Shown piece by piece: positions 44,068 through 44,848 of a stretch of DNA of 44,848 bases. This DNA is from an uncultured Eubacteriales bacterium (lineage in GTDB: Bacteria; Bacillota; Clostridia; Christensenellales; UBA1242). A model generated the notes under the pieces. That model searched no databases. It had not been told where the DNA came from and saw only the letters and a program-made list of their open reading frames with translations. The stretch's first letter is position 1. Each line of letters begins with the position of its first letter. The position numbers and the translations under genes were made by a program. The DNA is taken from the NCBI GenBank assembly GCA_900552105.1, contig URYH01000009.1:1-44848 (forward strand). Reading direction: 5' to 3'.

Positions 44068-44711
44068 CACATACTTTTCACACGATTGTTGTCTTTGACA
44101 AGATTTTCCAGAATTTTATCGATTTGTTTTGACACGTTTTCAACGCTTTGTGACGCGTCAACTCGCTTTATTCGCTCTGGATATTCGGCATAAAGTCTTT
44201 TGTATCCTTCATACACTTTTTTATGGAAATCAAGTCCTGTCTGCTCAATTCTGTCGCCTTCATCTGCTCCACCTTTTCTGGCAAACGCTTTTTCTGGGTC
44301 AAGGTCAAGCCAAATTGTGAGATCTGGAATCATATATCCAACTGCATCAAAGCAAATGTTTTTAACCCTTTCATATCCGAGTCCTCTGGCATTTCCTTGA
44401 TAGGCAATTGATGAATCAAAATACCTATCACAAATGACATAAACACCTTTTTCAAGGTTTGGTCGAATAACCTTGTCGATATGTTCAACTCTCCCCGCAT
44501 TAAACAAATAGAGTTCTGCAAGGTCAGAAAACTCATAAGTTGAATTTTTTAGTATTTTTCTTAGTTCCATGCCAAGTGGACTGCCACCAGGCTCAAGCGT
44601 GAGAACATAAGGCAAGTCATGTTCCTCAAACCACTTTTTGATGAATGCAATTTGCGTTGATTTTCCGCAACCTTCTCCGCCCTCAATTGTGATAAATTTT
44701 GCTTTTTTCAT
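44067..44711 (-). CDS. tmk: Thymidylate kinase
   Basis: 214 residues. Phosphorylates dTMP to dTDP. P-loop GGEGCGKST (11-19), the substrate loop EPGGSPLGMELRKIL, the DRY motif in ICDRYFDSSIAYQG, and a lid with ARKGGADEGDRIEQ. The usual FaAdRaqH segment reads LFNAGRVEHI. GAGGTGAAAA precedes the ATG. It follows the rsmI end; both genes occur in the tmk-holB-rsmI neighbourhood of many Firmicutes. Confidence 0.95.
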   Translation of the reverse strand: MKKAKFITIEGGEGCGKSTQIAFIKKWFEEHDLPYVLTLEPGGSPLGMELRKILKNSTYEFSDLAELYLFNAGRVEHIDKVIRPNLEKGVYVICDRYFDSSIAYQGNARGLGYERVKNICFDAVGYMIPDLTIWLDLDPEKAFARKGGADEGDRIEQTGLDFHKKVYEGYKRLYAEYPERIKRVDASQSVENVSKQIDKILENLVKDNNRVKSM

Positions 44712-44758
44712 TTTTCACCTCAAAAAAATATTATTTAAAATTAAAATTAATTTTTTAA

Positions 44759-44848
44759 TTAAAAAAACAATTTATAAATTTTGTCTTTATCTTCTTTGTT
44801 TATGCGGGCTACAAGCTTTATTGCTTCATTCTTTTTTAAGCCCAAATT
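44759..44848 (-). CDS. rsmI: C-terminal end of RsmI (16S rRNA 2'-O-methyltransferase), partial
   Basis: 29 residues and a stop, NLGLKKNEAIKLVARINKED then KDKIYKLFF. This is the pattern of the RsmI C-terminal helical tail (LSKkEAIKlVAk....K..iY). The body of the gene lies beyond the right edge. RsmI methylates C1402 of 16S rRNA. The call rests on a short tail and on its place next to tmk, so it is moderate. The 47 bp to tmk are very AT-rich. Confidence 0.6.
   Translation of the reverse strand, partial: NLGLKKNEAIKLVARINKEDKDKIYKLFF

Overview
This 44.8 kb window looks like chromosomal DNA of an AT-rich, low-GC Gram-positive anaerobe (Bacillota, Clostridia-like), probably host-associated. Reasons: the complete S10-spc-alpha ribosomal cluster in the Firmicutes order, Zn-binding forms of S4, S14 and L36, a DUF421-DUF4363 pair, a DUF1540 protein, two DegV proteins, rubrerythrin, a SipW-like signal peptidase, and a giant BspA/InlB-type surface protein of the kind common in gut Clostridia. 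Species or genus cannot be named from the sequence alone.

Layout. Positions 1-1217: an unidentified 5'-truncated minus-strand reading frame abuts a 5'-incomplete DUF421 gene, which is followed by DUF4363. Positions 1195-6726 (minus): a four-gene overlapping operon of two small membrane-anchored, winged-helix-like proteins, uvrB and uvrA. Positions 6813-9800: a DUF1540 gene (plus), then a three-gene ABC-2 exporter operon (minus) with a terminator-like hairpin in its leader. Positions 9801-20700: mostly single genes: M14 carboxypeptidase, degV, hisS, a two-TM hypothetical protein, idi (Nudix type I), lepB, tRNA-Arg with a duplicated 3' end and a hairpin array, a RadC-like gene, a second degV, HU, a SipW-like/CYTH-like gene pair, rubrerythrin and a GPH-type MFS transporter. 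Positions 20766-36327 (minus): 32 genes running from rpsJ (S10) through secY-adk-map-KOW-infA-rpmJ to rpoA-rplQ, with a promoter and a structured leader of about 210 nt in front of rpsJ. Positions 36746-43957 (minus): one 2403-residue exported repeat protein. Positions 44067-44848 (minus): tmk and the C-terminal end of rsmI.

How the parts may work together. The ribosomal cluster is one tightly packed transcription unit (8-20 nt gaps, several 1-4 nt overlaps) supplying ribosomes, the Sec channel, RNA polymerase alpha, IF-1, Map and Adk. The giant protein starts with a TasA/camelysin-type signal region, the class cleaved by SipW-like peptidases, and such a peptidase is encoded about 19 kb away next to a CYTH-like gene; a functional link is my inference. 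uvrA and uvrB carry out nucleotide-excision repair and are translationally coupled to two membrane-anchored putative DNA-binding proteins, an unusual association.

Regulatory features worth attention are three well-supported (and one possible) leaderless genes with the -10 box 5-8 nt before the start codon, a perfect palindrome inside the promoter of a hypothetical membrane protein, several bidirectional terminators, and a terminator-like hairpin inside the ribosomal operon between rpmJ and rpsM. I found no CRISPR array, insertion sequence or prophage. The clearest traces of rearrangement are the left-edge junction, the duplicated tRNA 3' end, and a codon-usage change inside the giant gene.
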